A DNA stretch of 64,000 nt from Clostridia bacterium. Its GTDB lineage: Bacteria > Bacillota_A > Clostridia > TANB77 > CAG-508. The DNA is taken from NCBI GenBank assembly GCA_022791475.1, contig JAAVZD010000004.1:160056-224055 (forward strand), given 5' to 3'. The notes beneath the pieces are model-generated. The model did not search any database. It had not been told where the DNA came from and worked only from the letters and a program-made list of their open reading frames with translations. Made by a program: the position numbers and the translations under genes. Shown here in pieces: positions 1 to 9,618 of this stretch (position 1 is its first letter; each line of letters begins with the position of its first letter).

Positions 1-321
1 GTAGGAGATTTATGCAAGCATTTTAAAGGAAATAGTTTATTAGAAAAGAATATATATGAAATCATCGCAGTAGACGTTACATATACAGGAGAGTCAGCAA
101 ATAAGCCATTAGATAATTTAGTAGTATATAAAAATTTATTTCAGGAAGGTAAACTTTTTACAAGAGAATATGATGATTTAATTGGAGAACTACCAGAAGA
201 AAAACAAAAACAATATGGGCAGAAACATCGTATAGAGAAGCTTACAGAAGATGAAATAAAAGTAATAAGAAGTAATGAATTTAAAAAAGAAAAATCAGAT
301 TATATGGAAAAATGTAGGTAG
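1..321 (+). CDS. DUF1653 family protein (3' part)
   Basis: This is an open frame from base 1 to a TAG at 319-321; the start lies outside the window. The 106 visible residues begin VGDLCKHFKGN and contain IYEIIAVDVTY and VVYKNLF, followed by REYDDLIGEL. That is the pattern of the DUF1653 family, a small domain (about 70 residues) of unknown function that folds around an aromatic-rich beta core. The last 40 residues are a charged tail (KQKQYGQKHRIEKL). The next gene starts only 3 bases after the stop, so the two are probably cotranscribed. The family assignment is fairly secure; the function is not known. Confidence 0.75.
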   Translation, partial: VGDLCKHFKGNSLLEKNIYEIIAVDVTYTGESANKPLDNLVVYKNLFQEGKLFTREYDDLIGELPEEKQKQYGQKHRIEKLTEDEIKVIRSNEFKKEKSDYMEKCR

Positions 322-324
322 TAA

Positions 325-924
325 ATGAAAATGGTTATTATAAAGAAATATAAAAGAATAAGAGATTATAAAAAGTTAAAACGATTATTGTTAAATGAAA
401 AAAGATGGAGTTTTGGTGCACACGAAAGTGGACTAAATAAAAATGAGTGTATAGATTTATATATTTTTGTAGAACTATGCAATAGTGATAAAACAATAGT
501 AGCACTAGATGAACAAAATAATCTATTAGGAATTATTGCTATTGACTATTTAAAAAGAAAAAAGATAAAGCAGATATTAGCAAATATAGCAATAAAAATG
601 TTTTGTTTACATTTAACAAAAGAACAAAGGAATGGAATATACGAGTATTATTATGGTACACAAAAAGCATATGGAGGAAAGCCTATACAAGAAAGTTCAA
701 TTACTTTATTTATGATAGATACTAAAAAAAGAAAAATGGGAATAGGAAAACAACTATTAAAAGAAGCAGAAAATTATTTGAGACAGAAGAAAATTAGAAA
801 TATAGGAGTTAATACTGATTCATGTTGTGATTATCAATTTTATGAGAAAAATGGTTACAGACGTGTATTTGAAAATCAATTTAATGATGATGAATTGTAT
901 TTTTATGTGAAAGAAAGTTTATAA
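325..924 (+). CDS. GNAT family N-acetyltransferase
   Basis: This 199-residue protein shows the GNAT acetyl-CoA site near residues 138-150 (KRKMGIGKQLLKEA, an R/Q-x-x-G-x-G/A type loop). It is followed by the usual end of the fold, NIGVNTDSCCDYQFYEKNGYRRVFE. A GNAT transfers an acetyl group from acetyl-CoA to an amine, but the substrate cannot be read from the sequence. The ATG lies 3 bases after the stop of the DUF1653 gene, with a weak AGGTAG as possible ribosome binding site, which suggests translational coupling. Composition matches the surroundings. Confidence 0.8.
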   Translation: MKMVIIKKYKRIRDYKKLKRLLLNEKRWSFGAHESGLNKNECIDLYIFVELCNSDKTIVALDEQNNLLGIIAIDYLKRKKIKQILANIAIKMFCLHLTKEQRNGIYEYYYGTQKAYGGKPIQESSITLFMIDTKKRKMGIGKQLLKEAENYLRQKKIRNIGVNTDSCCDYQFYEKNGYRRVFENQFNDDELYFYVKESL

Positions 925-1011
925 ATGAATATAAAATAAATTAAAAAGATGTACTACTACTATATGCATTTATATAAATTTAAAGAAAAGGAAAAGGAAA
1001 AGGAGAACGAT

Positions 1012-1599
1012 ATGAAAAGAAAAATAGTAATGGCAACAAACAACCAAGGAAAATTAAAAGAAGTAAGGGAAATATTAAAAGATTATGAAATATTATCATT
1101 AAAAGATTTAGGGTGTGACATTGAAGTAGAGGAAGACCAAGATACTTTTGAAGGAAATAGTTTAAAAAAAGCAACAGAAATTTCAAAACTACTAAAAATG
1201 CCATGTATAGCAGATGACAGTGGACTATGTATAGAAGAACTACAGGGCTTCCCAGGAGTGCTAACAGCAAGATTTCTAGGAGAAGAAGCAAGTCAAGAAG
1301 AAAGAAATAATTACCTAATAAATAAATTAGAAGGAAAAGACAATAGAAAAGCAACAGTAGTTACAGTTATGACATATGTAGATGAAGAAAAAGGCAAAAA
1401 ATTAGTAGCAAGAGGAGAAGTAAATGGCAACATAGCAAAAGAAAGAAAAGGAGACAATGGTTTTGGCTTTGATGAAATAATAGAACTAGAAAATGGAAAA
1501 ACTTTAGCTGAGCTAACAGGTGAAGAAAAAAATGAAATAAGTAGCAGAAAAATAGCTTTAGAAAATTTAAAACAACAGTTAAATTTAGAAAAAGTGTAA
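1012..1599 (+). CDS. rdgB: RdgB/HAM1 family XTP/dITP pyrophosphatase
   Basis: This 195-residue protein hydrolyses non-canonical purine nucleotides (XTP, dITP, ITP) to monophosphates, cleaning the nucleotide pool. The family signatures are present: TNNQGKLKE near residue 9, ADDSGL near 67, FPGV near 81, and GFGFDEII and SSRKIALE near the end. Length is normal for the family. An in-frame ATG at 949 would add 21 residues, but the purine-rich AGGAGAACG sits just before the ATG at 1012, and the family starts with this (M)KRKIVMATNN segment, so 1012 is the chosen start. Confidence 0.9.
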   Translation: MKRKIVMATNNQGKLKEVREILKDYEILSLKDLGCDIEVEEDQDTFEGNSLKKATEISKLLKMPCIADDSGLCIEELQGFPGVLTARFLGEEASQEERNNYLINKLEGKDNRKATVVTVMTYVDEEKGKKLVARGEVNGNIAKERKGDNGFGFDEIIELENGKTLAELTGEEKNEISSRKIALENLKQQLNLEKV

Positions 1600-1645
1600 T
1601 ATACAAAAACAACATAAAATAAAGAAAAACGTCGACAAAAAAGTG

Positions 1646-1673
1646 TTGACTTTTTTTCATGTTAATATATAAT
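1646..1673 (+). promoter_or_regulatory. Promoter of adhE
   Basis: TTGACT at 1646-1651 and TATAAT at 1668-1673 are separated by 16 bases, close to the sigma-A consensus. The transcript would carry a leader of about 100 bases holding the palindromic repeat at 1689-1719. No Rex operator was recognised. Confidence 0.65.
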
Positions 1674-1688
1674 ATTAATAGAAAAAAG

Positions 1689-1745
1689 TTCCCAATTAGG
1701 GACAGTCCCCAATTGGGAAAAATGGGTCAGTTTGGGACAGCCCTT
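1689..1745. repeat. GGGACAGTCCC-type palindromic repeat
   Basis: TTCCCAATT (1689-1697) and AATTGGGAA (1711-1719) form a stem around AGGGACAGTCCCC. A second GGGACAG follows at 1734-1741. Related sequences occur at 11405, 43176, 44200, 56858 and 60542. Here it lies in the leader of adhE. Confidence 0.75.
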
Positions 1746-1778
1746 AGTTGACAAAAACAAAAGAAGGAGAGATTAAAT

Positions 1779-4382
1779 ATGGCAGAGTATACAGAAGAAG
1801 AACAAGCTAGAGTAAAAGCTATGATTGATGACTTAGTTGAGAAGGCTAAGAAGGCATCAGAAGAATACATGAAATTAGACCAAGAGCAAGTTAATAATAT
1901 TGTAAAGGCAATGTCTATGGCAGGTTTAGAACACCATATGGAACTTGCTAAAATGGCAGTAGAGGAAACTGGCCGTGGTATTTATGAAGATAAAATTACT
2001 AAGAATATGTTTTCAACAGAATATATTTACCATAGTATAAAATATGCTAAAACAGTTGGAGTTGTTGAAGATAACGAAGAAGAAGGCTATGAAGAAATTG
2101 CAGAGCCTATTGGTATTATTGCAGGGGTTACTCCTGTTACTAACCCAACTTCTACAACAATGTTTAAATCTATAATTTCAGCTAAAACTAGAAATGTTAT
2201 TATTTTTGGTTTTCACCCATCAGCTCAAAAATGTAGCACAAGGGCAGCAGAAATTTTAAGAGAGGCAGCAGTTAAAGCAGGAGCACCTGAAAATTGTATT
2301 TTATGGATTGAAGAGCCTTCAATTTTAGCTACTTCAACACTTATGAATCACCCAGGGGTTGATTTAATACTAGCTACAGGTGGTACAGGAATGGTTAGAG
2401 CTGCATACTCATCAGGTAAGCCAGCTTTAGGTGTTGGACCTGGTAATGTGCCTTGTTATATAGATAAAACAGCTAAACTAAAAACTTCTGTTAATGACTT
2501 AGTTCTTTCAAAATCTTTCGACAATGGTATGATTTGTGCTTCAGAGCAATCTGTAATTGTTGATAATGATATTCACGAAGAATTTGAAAGATTAATGAGA
2601 GAAGCAGGCTGTTACTTCTTAAGCGAAGATGAAACAAATAAATTAAGAAGTAGTATGTTTATAGAAGAAAAAGGATGCGCTTTAAATGCTGATATAGTAG
2701 GAAAAAGCCCATATAATATAGCAAAAGGTGCAGGTATAGAAGTACCACAAGATACAAAAGTATTAGTATTACACGAAAATGGAGTAGGTATTGAATACCC
2801 ATTCTCAAAAGAAAAATTAAGTCCAGTTCTTGCATATTACATTGTAGAAAATGAAGATGAAGGAATTGACTTAGCAGAAAAATTAATTGAATTTGGAGGC
2901 TTAGGCCATAGCGCAGTTATACATTCAGAAAATGAAGAAACAATAAAAAGATTTTCTGAAAGGGTAAAAGTAGGAAGAATTATTGTAAATTCTCCATCAA
3001 CACATGGTGCAATTGGTGATATATATAATACAAATATGCCATCACTAACATTAGGTTGTGGTTCATTTGGTGGAAATTCAACAACATCGAATGTATCAAG
3101 TGTAAACTTAATTAATATTAAAAAAGTGGCTAAAAGGAGAGTTAATATGCAATGGTTTAAAGTTCCAGATAAAATATATTTTGAAGCAGGTTCAATATCA
3201 TACTTAGAAAAAATGCCAGACATAACAAGAGCATTTATAGTAACAGATAAGTCTATGGTAGAGTTTGGATATGTAGATAAAATACTATATCATTTAAGAA
3301 AAAGAAATGAATATGTTCATTCAGAAATATTCTCAGATGTAGAGCCAGACCCTTCTTTTGATACAATTAAAAGAGGAGTGGCAATGATGAATGAATTTAA
3401 ACCTGATGTTATAATAGCATTAGGTGGAGGCAGCCCAATAGATGCTGCAAAAGGAATGTGGCTATTCTACGAGCACCCAGATGCAGATGTAGAAGGATTA
3501 AAACTAAAATTTATGGACATTAGAAAACGTACTTACAAATTCCCAAGACTTGGAGAAAAAGCAAAAATGGTAGCAATACCAACAACATCAGGAACAGGTT
3601 CAGAAGTTACATCATTTGCAGTAATTACAGATAAAAAAATAAATAAAAAATACCCACTAGCAGACTACGAATTAACACCAGATGTAGCAATAGTAGACCC
3701 AGACCTAGTAATGAGCCTTCCACAAAGAATAACAGCAGATACAGGTATGGATGTACTAACACACGCAATAGAGGCATATGTTTCAAATATGGCATCAGAC
3801 TACACAGATGGTTTAGCAGAAAAAGCAGTAGAATTAGTATTTAAGAACCTAAGAACAGCATATAACAATGGAAACGATAAACATGCACGTGAAAAGATGC
3901 ATAATGCAAGTACAATAGCAGGAATGGCATTTACAAATGCATTTTTAGGAGTAAACCACTCAATAGCACACAAAATAGGAGGAGAATTCCATCTGCCACA
4001 CGGAAGAATAAACGCAATACTTCTTCCATATGTAATAAGATATAACGCTGGTAAGCCAACAAAATTTGTATCATTCCCTAAATATGAATACTTTATAGCA
4101 GACCAAAAATATGCTGACCTTTCAAGAAGAATGGGCTTCCCAGCATACACAAATGAAGAAGGAGTAAACTCACTAATAGAAGAAATTAAAAAACTAAACA
4201 ATGACCTAGGAATACCTTTATCATTCAAAGAGCAAGGAGTAGATGAAAAGGAATGGCTAGAAAAAGTAGATATGTTAGCAGACAGAGCCTTCGAAGACCA
4301 ATGTACTAACGCTAATCCACGTTTACCGTTAGTAGAAGAGATTAGGCAAATTTTGATAGATAGTTACTATGGAAATATGTAG
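1779..4382 (+). CDS. adhE: Bifunctional acetaldehyde-CoA/alcohol dehydrogenase AdhE
   Basis: This 867-residue fusion reduces acetyl-CoA to acetaldehyde and then to ethanol with NADH, the classic fermentative electron sink of anaerobes. Residues 1 to about 440 are the CoA-acylating aldehyde dehydrogenase, with [13 protein letters not shown], the nucleotide loop [11 protein letters not shown] and the catalytic cysteine in [10 protein letters not shown] (Cys253). Residues from about 455 are an iron-dependent alcohol dehydrogenase with [30 protein letters not shown] and the metal-binding histidine stretch [18 protein letters not shown]. Full length for the family. The start has AAGGAGA upstream; a promoter and a terminator flank it, so it is probably monocistronic. 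AdhE normally forms filaments (spirosomes). Confidence 0.97.
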   Translation: MAEYTEEEQARVKAMIDDLVEKAKKASEEYMKLDQEQVNNIVKAMSMAGLEHHMELAKMAVEETGRGIYEDKITKNMFSTEYIYHSIKYAKTVGVVEDNEEEGYEEIAEPIGIIAGVTPVTNPTSTTMFKSIISAKTRNVIIFGFHPSAQKCSTRAAEILREAAVKAGAPENCILWIEEPSILATSTLMNHPGVDLILATGGTGMVRAAYSSGKPALGVGPGNVPCYIDKTAKLKTSVNDLVLSKSFDNGMICASEQSVIVDNDIHEEFERLMREAGCYFLSEDETNKLRSSMFIEEKGCALNADIVGKSPYNIAKGAGIEVPQDTKVLVLHENGVGIEYPFSKEKLSPVLAYYIVENEDEGIDLAEKLIEFGGLGHSAVIHSENEETIKRFSERVKVGRIIVNSPSTHGAIGDIYNTNMPSLTLGCGSFGGNSTTSNVSSVNLINIKKVAKRRVNMQWFKVPDKIYFEAGSISYLEKMPDITRAFIVTDKSMVEFGYVDKILYHLRKRNEYVHSEIFSDVEPDPSFDTIKRGVAMMNEFKPDVIIALGGGSPIDAAKGMWLFYEHPDADVEGLKLKFMDIRKRTYKFPRLGEKAKMVAIPTTSGTGSEVTSFAVITDKKINKKYPLADYELTPDVAIVDPDLVMSLPQRITADTGMDVLTHAIEAYVSNMASDYTDGLAEKAVELVFKNLRTAYNNGNDKHAREKMHNASTIAGMAFTNAFLGVNHSIAHKIGGEFHLPHGRINAILLPYVIRYNAGKPTKFVSFPKYEYFIADQKYADLSRRMGFPAYTNEEGVNSLIEEIKKLNNDLGIPLSFKEQGVDEKEWLEKVDMLADRAFEDQCTNANPRLPLVEEIRQILIDSYYGNM

Positions 4383-4389
4383 AAATAAG

Positions 4390-4416
4390 ACAAGGTAGAA
4401 ATATACCTTGTTTTTT
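4390..4416 (+). terminator. Terminator after adhE
   Basis: ACAAGGTA (4390-4397) pairs with TACCTTGT (4404-4411) and is followed by TTTTTT. A typical short intrinsic terminator 8 bases after the adhE stop. Confidence 0.85.
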
Positions 4417-4779
4417 CCTATTCTATAATTTCTAGAATTTTATCAAACTTAAATTAATTTTAATTTGTATAAAAACAAGTAGGCGTAAAGAAAATAGAAA
4501 AAACTGCAAAAATGTAACATAAAAGTAATATAAAAATAATATAAAAATTAAAATTCTATAATTTAATAATCCCTAGTATTGTATAATATTTTAAATAATA
4601 ATACAAAGAAAGTAACTTTAAATTAATGTATTTAAATAGTATAATTATTATAGTATAATTTGATAATTATTAGTAGTAATTAAGATTTAAGGAGGAATTT
4701 TTATGGAAAACTTGTGAAGATAAAAATACTATTAAAAATAATTTATATATGATTGAAAAAATATTTAAGGAGGTAAAAT
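4417..4779. other. AT-rich intergenic region before the surface protein gene
   Basis: About 360 bases, very AT rich. A good ribosome binding site (AAGGAGG at 4688-4694) precedes an ATG at 4703 that reads only four codons (Met-Glu-Asn-Leu) before TGA, then a second AAGGAGG serves the gene at 4780. The four-codon frame could be a minimal leader cistron or a relic of an older start; I see no homology. No other gene seen. Confidence 0.4.
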
Positions 4780-6261
4780 GTGAATAAAAGGGTAAATAAA
4801 CTTAAATTAACCATATATATATTGATATTTGGTACAATATTTTTATTAATATCTAACATATATTTAAATAGTAATAAGGCAAACATAATATTAAAAGAAT
4901 CAAAGAATACAGCTATAAAAGCATTACAAGAAGAAAATGAAAATTATTTTGAACCAGATTATTGGGAATGGCATACAAGAACTACTACTAATGACAAAGC
5001 TTATAATGGAAATCACATTGTTATAAATAAAGACAAGTCAATAGATTTTTATGGATATGGAGTAACATCTTATAAGGATTATTTATATAAAGAATATTCT
5101 AATGCAGGTGAAAAAACATTTAAATTTAAAATAGATGAAACTAAAGCAAATTATCATACATTAGATGGCGCAGGATTTATGTTTAATGCTAAGAAAGAAA
5201 ATAATTTATTATCAGGTTACGTTCTATTAATAAGGCAAAAAGATATATGTATTTATAGATTAGATAATATAAATACAACAAAATTTGAAACAACAGCTAA
5301 TACAACAATACAAACATATGGAAAATTATTAAAGAGTGTAAATAAATCATCAAGTACAATACATAACTTAATTATAAAGGTATCTCCTACTAATGTTAAT
5401 GTAATAGATAATGAAAAAGAAATATTAAATTTAGATTTAGACTATTCTAAACATAGTGGAGAAAATTTTGGTTTAATCTCTTCATATTTACAGCACAATT
5501 GCTCAATATTAAGTAAAATTAGATTTTTTGAATTTACAATAGAGTTTAAAGATTATGAAATACCAGTATTAAAAATAGATGAAGATAAAAAACCATTAGA
5601 AGGTGCAAAATTTCAAGTAAAAGATGATAATGGTGAAGTTATAAGAAGTGGTATAACAAATTCAGAAGGTATTTATGTGATTGATGGTTTAAGAGAAGGT
5701 ATATATACTTTAGAAGAAATAGAAGCACCATTAAATTATGCATTTAAAAATAATACAATAACATTTAAAGTAACAAATGATGGAAGAGTGTTAGATATAA
5801 ATACAAACGAAGAAATTTCGTTAAGTGTAATAAATGAAAAATTAAAATTTACAATAACTGTATTAGGTAAAGAAGATAAAAATCCAATAACTGAATCAAC
5901 AGTTAGTATAAGTGACGAAGATGGTAATATAATAGAAGGTAAGACTGATAAAGATGGAAAAGTTACTTTTACAAATATTAAATCAGGAAAATATAAATAT
6001 AAACAAATAAGTACACAAGATGGATATATAATAGATGAAATAGAATATGAAGTATTAATAGAAAATGATGGAAAAGTAACATTTATAAATAATACTAAAG
6101 GAATAATATATAATGAAAAACAAAAAGCGCAAATAGAAAATATAGCGCCTGGAATACTTCCAGAAGCAGGAAGCAAAACAGAACTACCTATATTATTATT
6201 AATAACATTAATAATAACTATTATATATGTATCAATTAAAATGAAAAATAAAATAAATTGA
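4780..6261 (+). CDS. CnaB-domain surface protein with LPEAG sorting signal
   Basis: This 493-residue protein has an N-terminal hydrophobic segment (about residues 9-27). A region of about 220 residues follows that I do not recognise (FKFKIDETKANYHTLDGAGF). Two SpaA/CnaB-like beta-sandwich repeats come next at about 260-345 (VLKIDEDKKPLEGAKFQVKD, YTLEEIEAP) and 355-430 (GKVTFTNIKSGKYKYKQIS). It ends with LPEAG at about 463, a hydrophobic helix and a KMKNK tail: a cell-wall sorting signal of the LPxTG type with A in place of T. The two sortases at 35-36 kb are candidate partners. The start is GTG at 4780 with AAGGAGG upstream; the overlapping ATG at 4778 is followed at once by TGA. Confidence 0.8.
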   Translation: MNKRVNKLKLTIYILIFGTIFLLISNIYLNSNKANIILKESKNTAIKALQEENENYFEPDYWEWHTRTTTNDKAYNGNHIVINKDKSIDFYGYGVTSYKDYLYKEYSNAGEKTFKFKIDETKANYHTLDGAGFMFNAKKENNLLSGYVLLIRQKDICIYRLDNINTTKFETTANTTIQTYGKLLKSVNKSSSTIHNLIIKVSPTNVNVIDNEKEILNLDLDYSKHSGENFGLISSYLQHNCSILSKIRFFEFTIEFKDYEIPVLKIDEDKKPLEGAKFQVKDDNGEVIRSGITNSEGIYVIDGLREGIYTLEEIEAPLNYAFKNNTITFKVTNDGRVLDINTNEEISLSVINEKLKFTITVLGKEDKNPITESTVSISDEDGNIIEGKTDKDGKVTFTNIKSGKYKYKQISTQDGYIIDEIEYEVLIENDGKVTFINNTKGIIYNEKQKAQIENIAPGILPEAGSKTELPILLLITLIITIIYVSIKMKNKIN

Positions 6262-6286
6262 CTTTACATAAATTAAGTGGTATAAT
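6258..6286 (+). promoter_or_regulatory. Promoter of the vanW-like gene
   Basis: TTGACT (6258-6263) overlaps the stop codon of the preceding gene; TATAAT (6281-6286) follows after a 17-base spacer. This is an almost perfect sigma-A promoter and makes the next gene a separate transcription unit. Confidence 0.85.
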
Positions 6287-6333
6287 AAAGAAGTAACAAA
6301 AAATTGAAATTATTAAAAAGGGAGGATATTCAA

Positions 6334-7131
6334 ATGAATACTCGGAAAAGAAATTACAATGGTACAAAAGTTTTAACAATGGTTCTTTGCATATTCATGC
6401 TTTTTACACGGATTGAGGTAAAAGCGGCAGAAGTGGACAATGTTCCGCAGAAGGGTTATGCCAAGGTTAACACTTGCTTAAATGTAAGGGAAGATGCATA
6501 CGATGAAAGTGCTGTTCTTGAAAAGCTTGCACCTGGTGAAATTGTTGCAATTGTTCAGTTTGGAGAAGACGGCTGGACAAAAGTACAGACTGATGAAGGA
6601 ACAGTAGGCTTTGTAAGTAGTGAATACTTAGGCATAGCATTTTCAGAAGGAGACAAGTACGAAATACTTTCAGCGGCAGTAATAACCAAAACAGATGGAA
6701 GCTCAGAAAACAGAAACTTCAATATGAGACGAGCTGCATATTCTGTTAATGGTGTTACACTTCAGCCAGGCGATGAATTTGCATGGTACTCTACTGAAAA
6801 CTCTGAAGGGGTAGTAGGGTGTGCAAGCAAGGCAAATGGCTACAAAAAAGCACCAGTTATTGTTAATAAGAAATCTACAACTGGTTACGGCGGAGGCGTT
6901 TGCCAGGTAAGTACAGCAGTATATAACTGCATATACAAAATAGGCATAGAGCCAACAGAGCATCATCATCACTCTTTAACATCTTCGTATGTAGAAGAGG
7001 GGATGGATGCAACGGTAAGCTATCCTAGCAAAAACTTTGTGTTCACAAATACTAAAGACTACACAATTATGCTTGAAGCCTATACCGAAGACTCCCGAGT
7101 TGTAGTAGTAGCATACAAAGTATTATACTAA
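6334..7131 (+). CDS. Secreted SH3b-VanW domain protein
   Basis: A 265-residue protein with a signal peptide (hydrophobic VLTMVLCIFMLF, probable cleavage after EVKA). A bacterial SH3 domain follows at about 38-105 (LNVREDAYDESAVLEKL, WTKVQTDEGTVGFVSSEYLG), then a VanW domain (NMRRAAYSVNGVTLQPGDEF, GYGGGVCQVSTAVYN). VanW proteins occur in glycopeptide-resistance clusters and in many unrelated cell-envelope loci; their biochemical role is unknown. The start at 6334 has GGGAGG upstream; an in-frame ATG at 6304 has none. Its base use is richer in G+C than its neighbours, and it contains two sense CGG codons (6343 and one near 6406), otherwise nearly absent here. Both points suggest recent transfer. 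Confidence 0.85.
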   Translation: MNTRKRNYNGTKVLTMVLCIFMLFTRIEVKAAEVDNVPQKGYAKVNTCLNVREDAYDESAVLEKLAPGEIVAIVQFGEDGWTKVQTDEGTVGFVSSEYLGIAFSEGDKYEILSAAVITKTDGSSENRNFNMRRAAYSVNGVTLQPGDEFAWYSTENSEGVVGCASKANGYKKAPVIVNKKSTTGYGGGVCQVSTAVYNCIYKIGIEPTEHHHHSLTSSYVEEGMDATVSYPSKNFVFTNTKDYTIMLEAYTEDSRVVVVAYKVLY

Positions 7132-7134
7132 AAT

Positions 7135-7168
7135 AAGAAAGCAAGGTGTAAATGCACCTTGCTTTCTT
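7135..7168. terminator. Bidirectional terminator after vanW
   Basis: A perfect 14-bp stem, AAGAAAGCAAGGTG (7135-7148) with CACCTTGCTTTCTT (7155-7168). A/T-rich flanks could serve both the plus-strand vanW-like gene and aspS on the minus strand. Confidence 0.75.
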
Positions 7169-7176
7169 GGTTTATA

Positions 7177-7257
7177 AAAAAGTATGATATTTCAGGTTAG
7201 AATTGTACGGGCTTAATCGGTTAGGAATACCTAAGAGCATTTACCGAATTACGTACA
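7177..7257. repeat. Dispersed repeat, AAGTAYGWTATTTCARGTT family
   Basis: About 80 bases between convergent genes. The left part matches 19262-19290 and 37291-37312. The right part (CTTAATCGGTTAGGAATACC...TTTACCGAATTACG) matches 17818-17868 closely. It is partly palindromic (AATCGGT with ACCGAATT). It looks like a small nonautonomous mobile repeat. Confidence 0.6.
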
Positions 7258-7260
7258 TTT

Positions 7261-9010
7261 TTATTTAATGTCTAATCTAATATGCACATCTCTTAACTGT
7301 TCTTTAGTAACAATTCCAGGAGCTCCCATCATTAAATCTTGAGCTTTACTATTCATAGGAAATGCTATAACATCACGTATTGTTTCACTTTCAGTTAAAA
7401 TCATAATCATTCTATCAACACCAGGTGCAATACCTGCATGTGGAGGTGCTCCAAACTGAAATGCGTTAAATAGTGCAGGGAATTTTTCTTCAATATGTTC
7501 CTTACTATATCCTGCAAGTTCAAAGGCTTTAACCATAATTTCTGGGTCGTGGTTTCTTACAGCACCAGAAGAAAGCTCAATTCCATTACATACTATATCA
7601 TATTGATAAGCAAGAATATCTAATGGTTTTTTTATAGTTAATGCTTCCATTCCACCTTGTGGCATTGAAAATGGGTTGTGGTTAAATGCTATTTGACCTC
7701 TTTCATCTAATTCATACATTGGAAAATCTACTATCCAACAGAATTTGAACATACTTTCATCAATTAAATTTAAACGTTTTCCAAGTTCTGTTCTAATTTG
7801 ACCAGCAAGATCAGTAGCACGTTTTTCATTATCAGCTATAAAGAATATAGTATCATTTTGTTGTAAATCTGCCAAACTTAAAAGCTCTTTTTTTAGTTCA
7901 TCAGGTATAAATTTGTCAATTGGACCTTTAAAGCTTAAGTCTTCTTCAACCTCTAAATAACCAAGTCCAGCCATTCCAATGTTCATAGCAAAATCAAGCA
8001 TTTTCTCATGAAAACCTTTACTCATGTGTCCACAAACCTTAATAGCTCTTACTGTTTTTTCTATAAATGGCTTAAAAGTACATTTGCTGAAAAAATCTGA
8101 TAAATCTATAATAATTAAAGGGTTTCTTAAATCAGGTTTATCACTACCATATTTAAGCATTGCTTCTTTATAGCTAATGCGAGGGAATGGATATTCAGCT
8201 ACTTTTTTACTAGAAAATTTAGTAAAAGTATTATAAATTACAGGCTCTATAGCTTTAAATACATCTTCTTGAGTAGCAAAGCTCATTTCCATATCTAATT
8301 GATAAAATTCTCCAGGAGCTCTATCTGCTCTAGCATCTTCATCTCTAAAACAAGGTGCAATTTGGAAATACTTATCAATTCCAGAAACCATAAGCAATTG
8401 TTTAAATTGTTGAGGTGCTTGAGGAAGAGCATAAAATTTACCGTGGGTGCACTCTACTTGGTACTAAATAATCTCTAGCACCTTCTGGTGAAGAACTAGT
8501 AAGTATAGGTGTTTGAACCTCTAAAAAACCTTGCTCAACCATTTGGCTTCTTAAATACTGAACAATTTTAGCCCTTAAAATAATATTATTTTTTAATTTA
8601 TCATTTCTTAAATCTAAAAATCTATATTGAAGCCTTAAGTCCTCTCTTACATCTACGTTTGAATTAATTTCAAATGGTAAATTTTTAGTTCTTTTTCCTA
8701 AAACTTCAATATTTTCAATTGCAATTTCAACCAAACCAGTTTTAATTTTTTCGTTTACTGTTTCAGGTGCTCTTTTTCTAACAATACCTTCAACACTAAC
8801 AGAAGATTCAACTGGAATATGTGAGGCAAAGTCTACATCAGTTTTATCAGCAGAAGTTACAACTTGTGTAATTCCATACATATCTCTAATGTCTAGAAAT
8901 ACTAAACCTCCAAAATCTCTAATAGTTTGAACAAATCCGGCTATTTTAACTTTTTTGCCAACATCCTCCAAACTAATTTCATCACATGTGTGAGTTCTGT
9001 AAATACTCAT
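7261..9010 (-). CDS. aspS: Aspartyl-tRNA synthetase, one gene in two frames (+1 shift at CGG)
   Basis: AspRS charges tRNA-Asp. Residues 1-189 from ATG 9010 give the OB-fold anticodon domain and the start of the class II core (SSPEGARDYLVPSRVHP). The frame then reads CGG (8443-8441) and an immediate TAA. Skipping one C gives GGT AAA TTT TAT, i.e. Gly-Lys-Phe-Tyr, which restores the conserved HPGKFYALPQAPQQFK segment. Motif 2 (CFRDEDARADR) and motif 3 (GIAPGVDRMIMIL) follow in the new frame. The combined 582 residues are normal length. No second aspS is seen in the window, and an essential gene is unlikely to be dead, so +1 recoding or a base-call error is implied. It is preceded by a T-box leader and promoter. 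Confidence 0.93.
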
Positions 9011-9219
9011 AAAAAAACACTCCTTTCTTATTAGAAGCCTAAAAGTTAGAAGTTAGAGGTTAGAAAATTTATAGTTCATTTTAACAATATGTTAGAAATG
9101 GATAACCAATATAAATCCCTACAACTTTAACTTTTAAACTTCAACTAAAATTAAATTTACTTTAATTTTAGCCATGCAGGAATAGACGAATTTTATTGAT
9201 TGGCTAAAAAAGACTTTAA

Positions 9220-9448
9220 AACAATCAAAAAAGTCGCCCAACTGCATAAATGCAGGGACGAAATATTTTCCGCGGTGCCACCCTAACTTGAAAGATAAAT
9301 GCTATAAACATTACTTTCCACTTAAATAAAAATTGCTCCAATGTGTTTCATTTATTACATTCTTCTAAAAAGGCTCTCAGCGCATTCACCCTTATTCTCT
9401 GTTTAGGAATTTATAATAAACTTTCATTTTCATAGCAATATAAAAACT
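9220..9448 (-). promoter_or_regulatory. T-box riboswitch leader of aspS
   Basis: On the minus strand the conserved T-box sequence AGGGTGGCACCGCGG lies at about 9285-9270, preceded by ATTGGAGC and GCTGAGAG segments as in stem I regions. Downstream, CGTCCCTGCAT pairs with ATGCAGTTGGGCG (9260-9234) and is followed by a U run at 9231-9226, giving the terminator. Uncharged tRNA is known to stabilise the alternative antiterminator. I could not place the specifier codon (GAC expected) with confidence. Confidence 0.88.
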
Positions 9449-9455
9449 AGGTTAT

Positions 9456-9484
9456 ATTTTATATATTATACACATATTTGTCAA
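9456..9484 (-). promoter_or_regulatory. Promoter of the aspS T-box transcript
   Basis: Read on the minus strand: TTGACA (9484-9479), 17-base spacer, TAAAAT (9461-9456). Transcription would begin near 9449, just upstream of the T-box structure. Confidence 0.75.
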
Positions 9485-9556
9485 TAGTTATGAATAAATA
9501 TATAAAATTTACTTTTATAAATTACAAAACTAGATTGCTAAAATTAATAAAAACTA

Positions 9557-9585
9557 TTTACAATAAATTTTTTTATTTATATAAT
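9557..9585 (+). promoter_or_regulatory. Promoter of the S1 domain gene
   Basis: TTTACA (9557-9562), 17-base spacer, TATAAT (9580-9585). It supports the start codon at 9619 rather than the earlier in-frame starts at 9478 or 9490, which lie upstream of the promoter. Confidence 0.7.
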
Positions 9586-9618
9586 GTAACTAAACAAAAG
9601 AAGAAGGAGAAGCAAAAA

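Noticed and set aside
980..1660. Leucine- and phenylalanine-rich ORFs opposite rdgB
   Set aside because: Typical complement of AAA/GAA-rich coding DNA; the residues are only Leu, Phe, Ile and Tyr.
7261..9010. aspS as a true pseudogene
   Set aside because: Both halves are fully conserved, the promoter and T-box are intact, and the same CGG shift occurs in five other genes. Decay would not hit the same tetranucleotide each time.
9478..9618. N-terminal extension of the S1 protein from 9478 or 9490
   Set aside because: The stretch contains a near-consensus promoter (9557-9585), and a good ribosome binding site precedes 9619.
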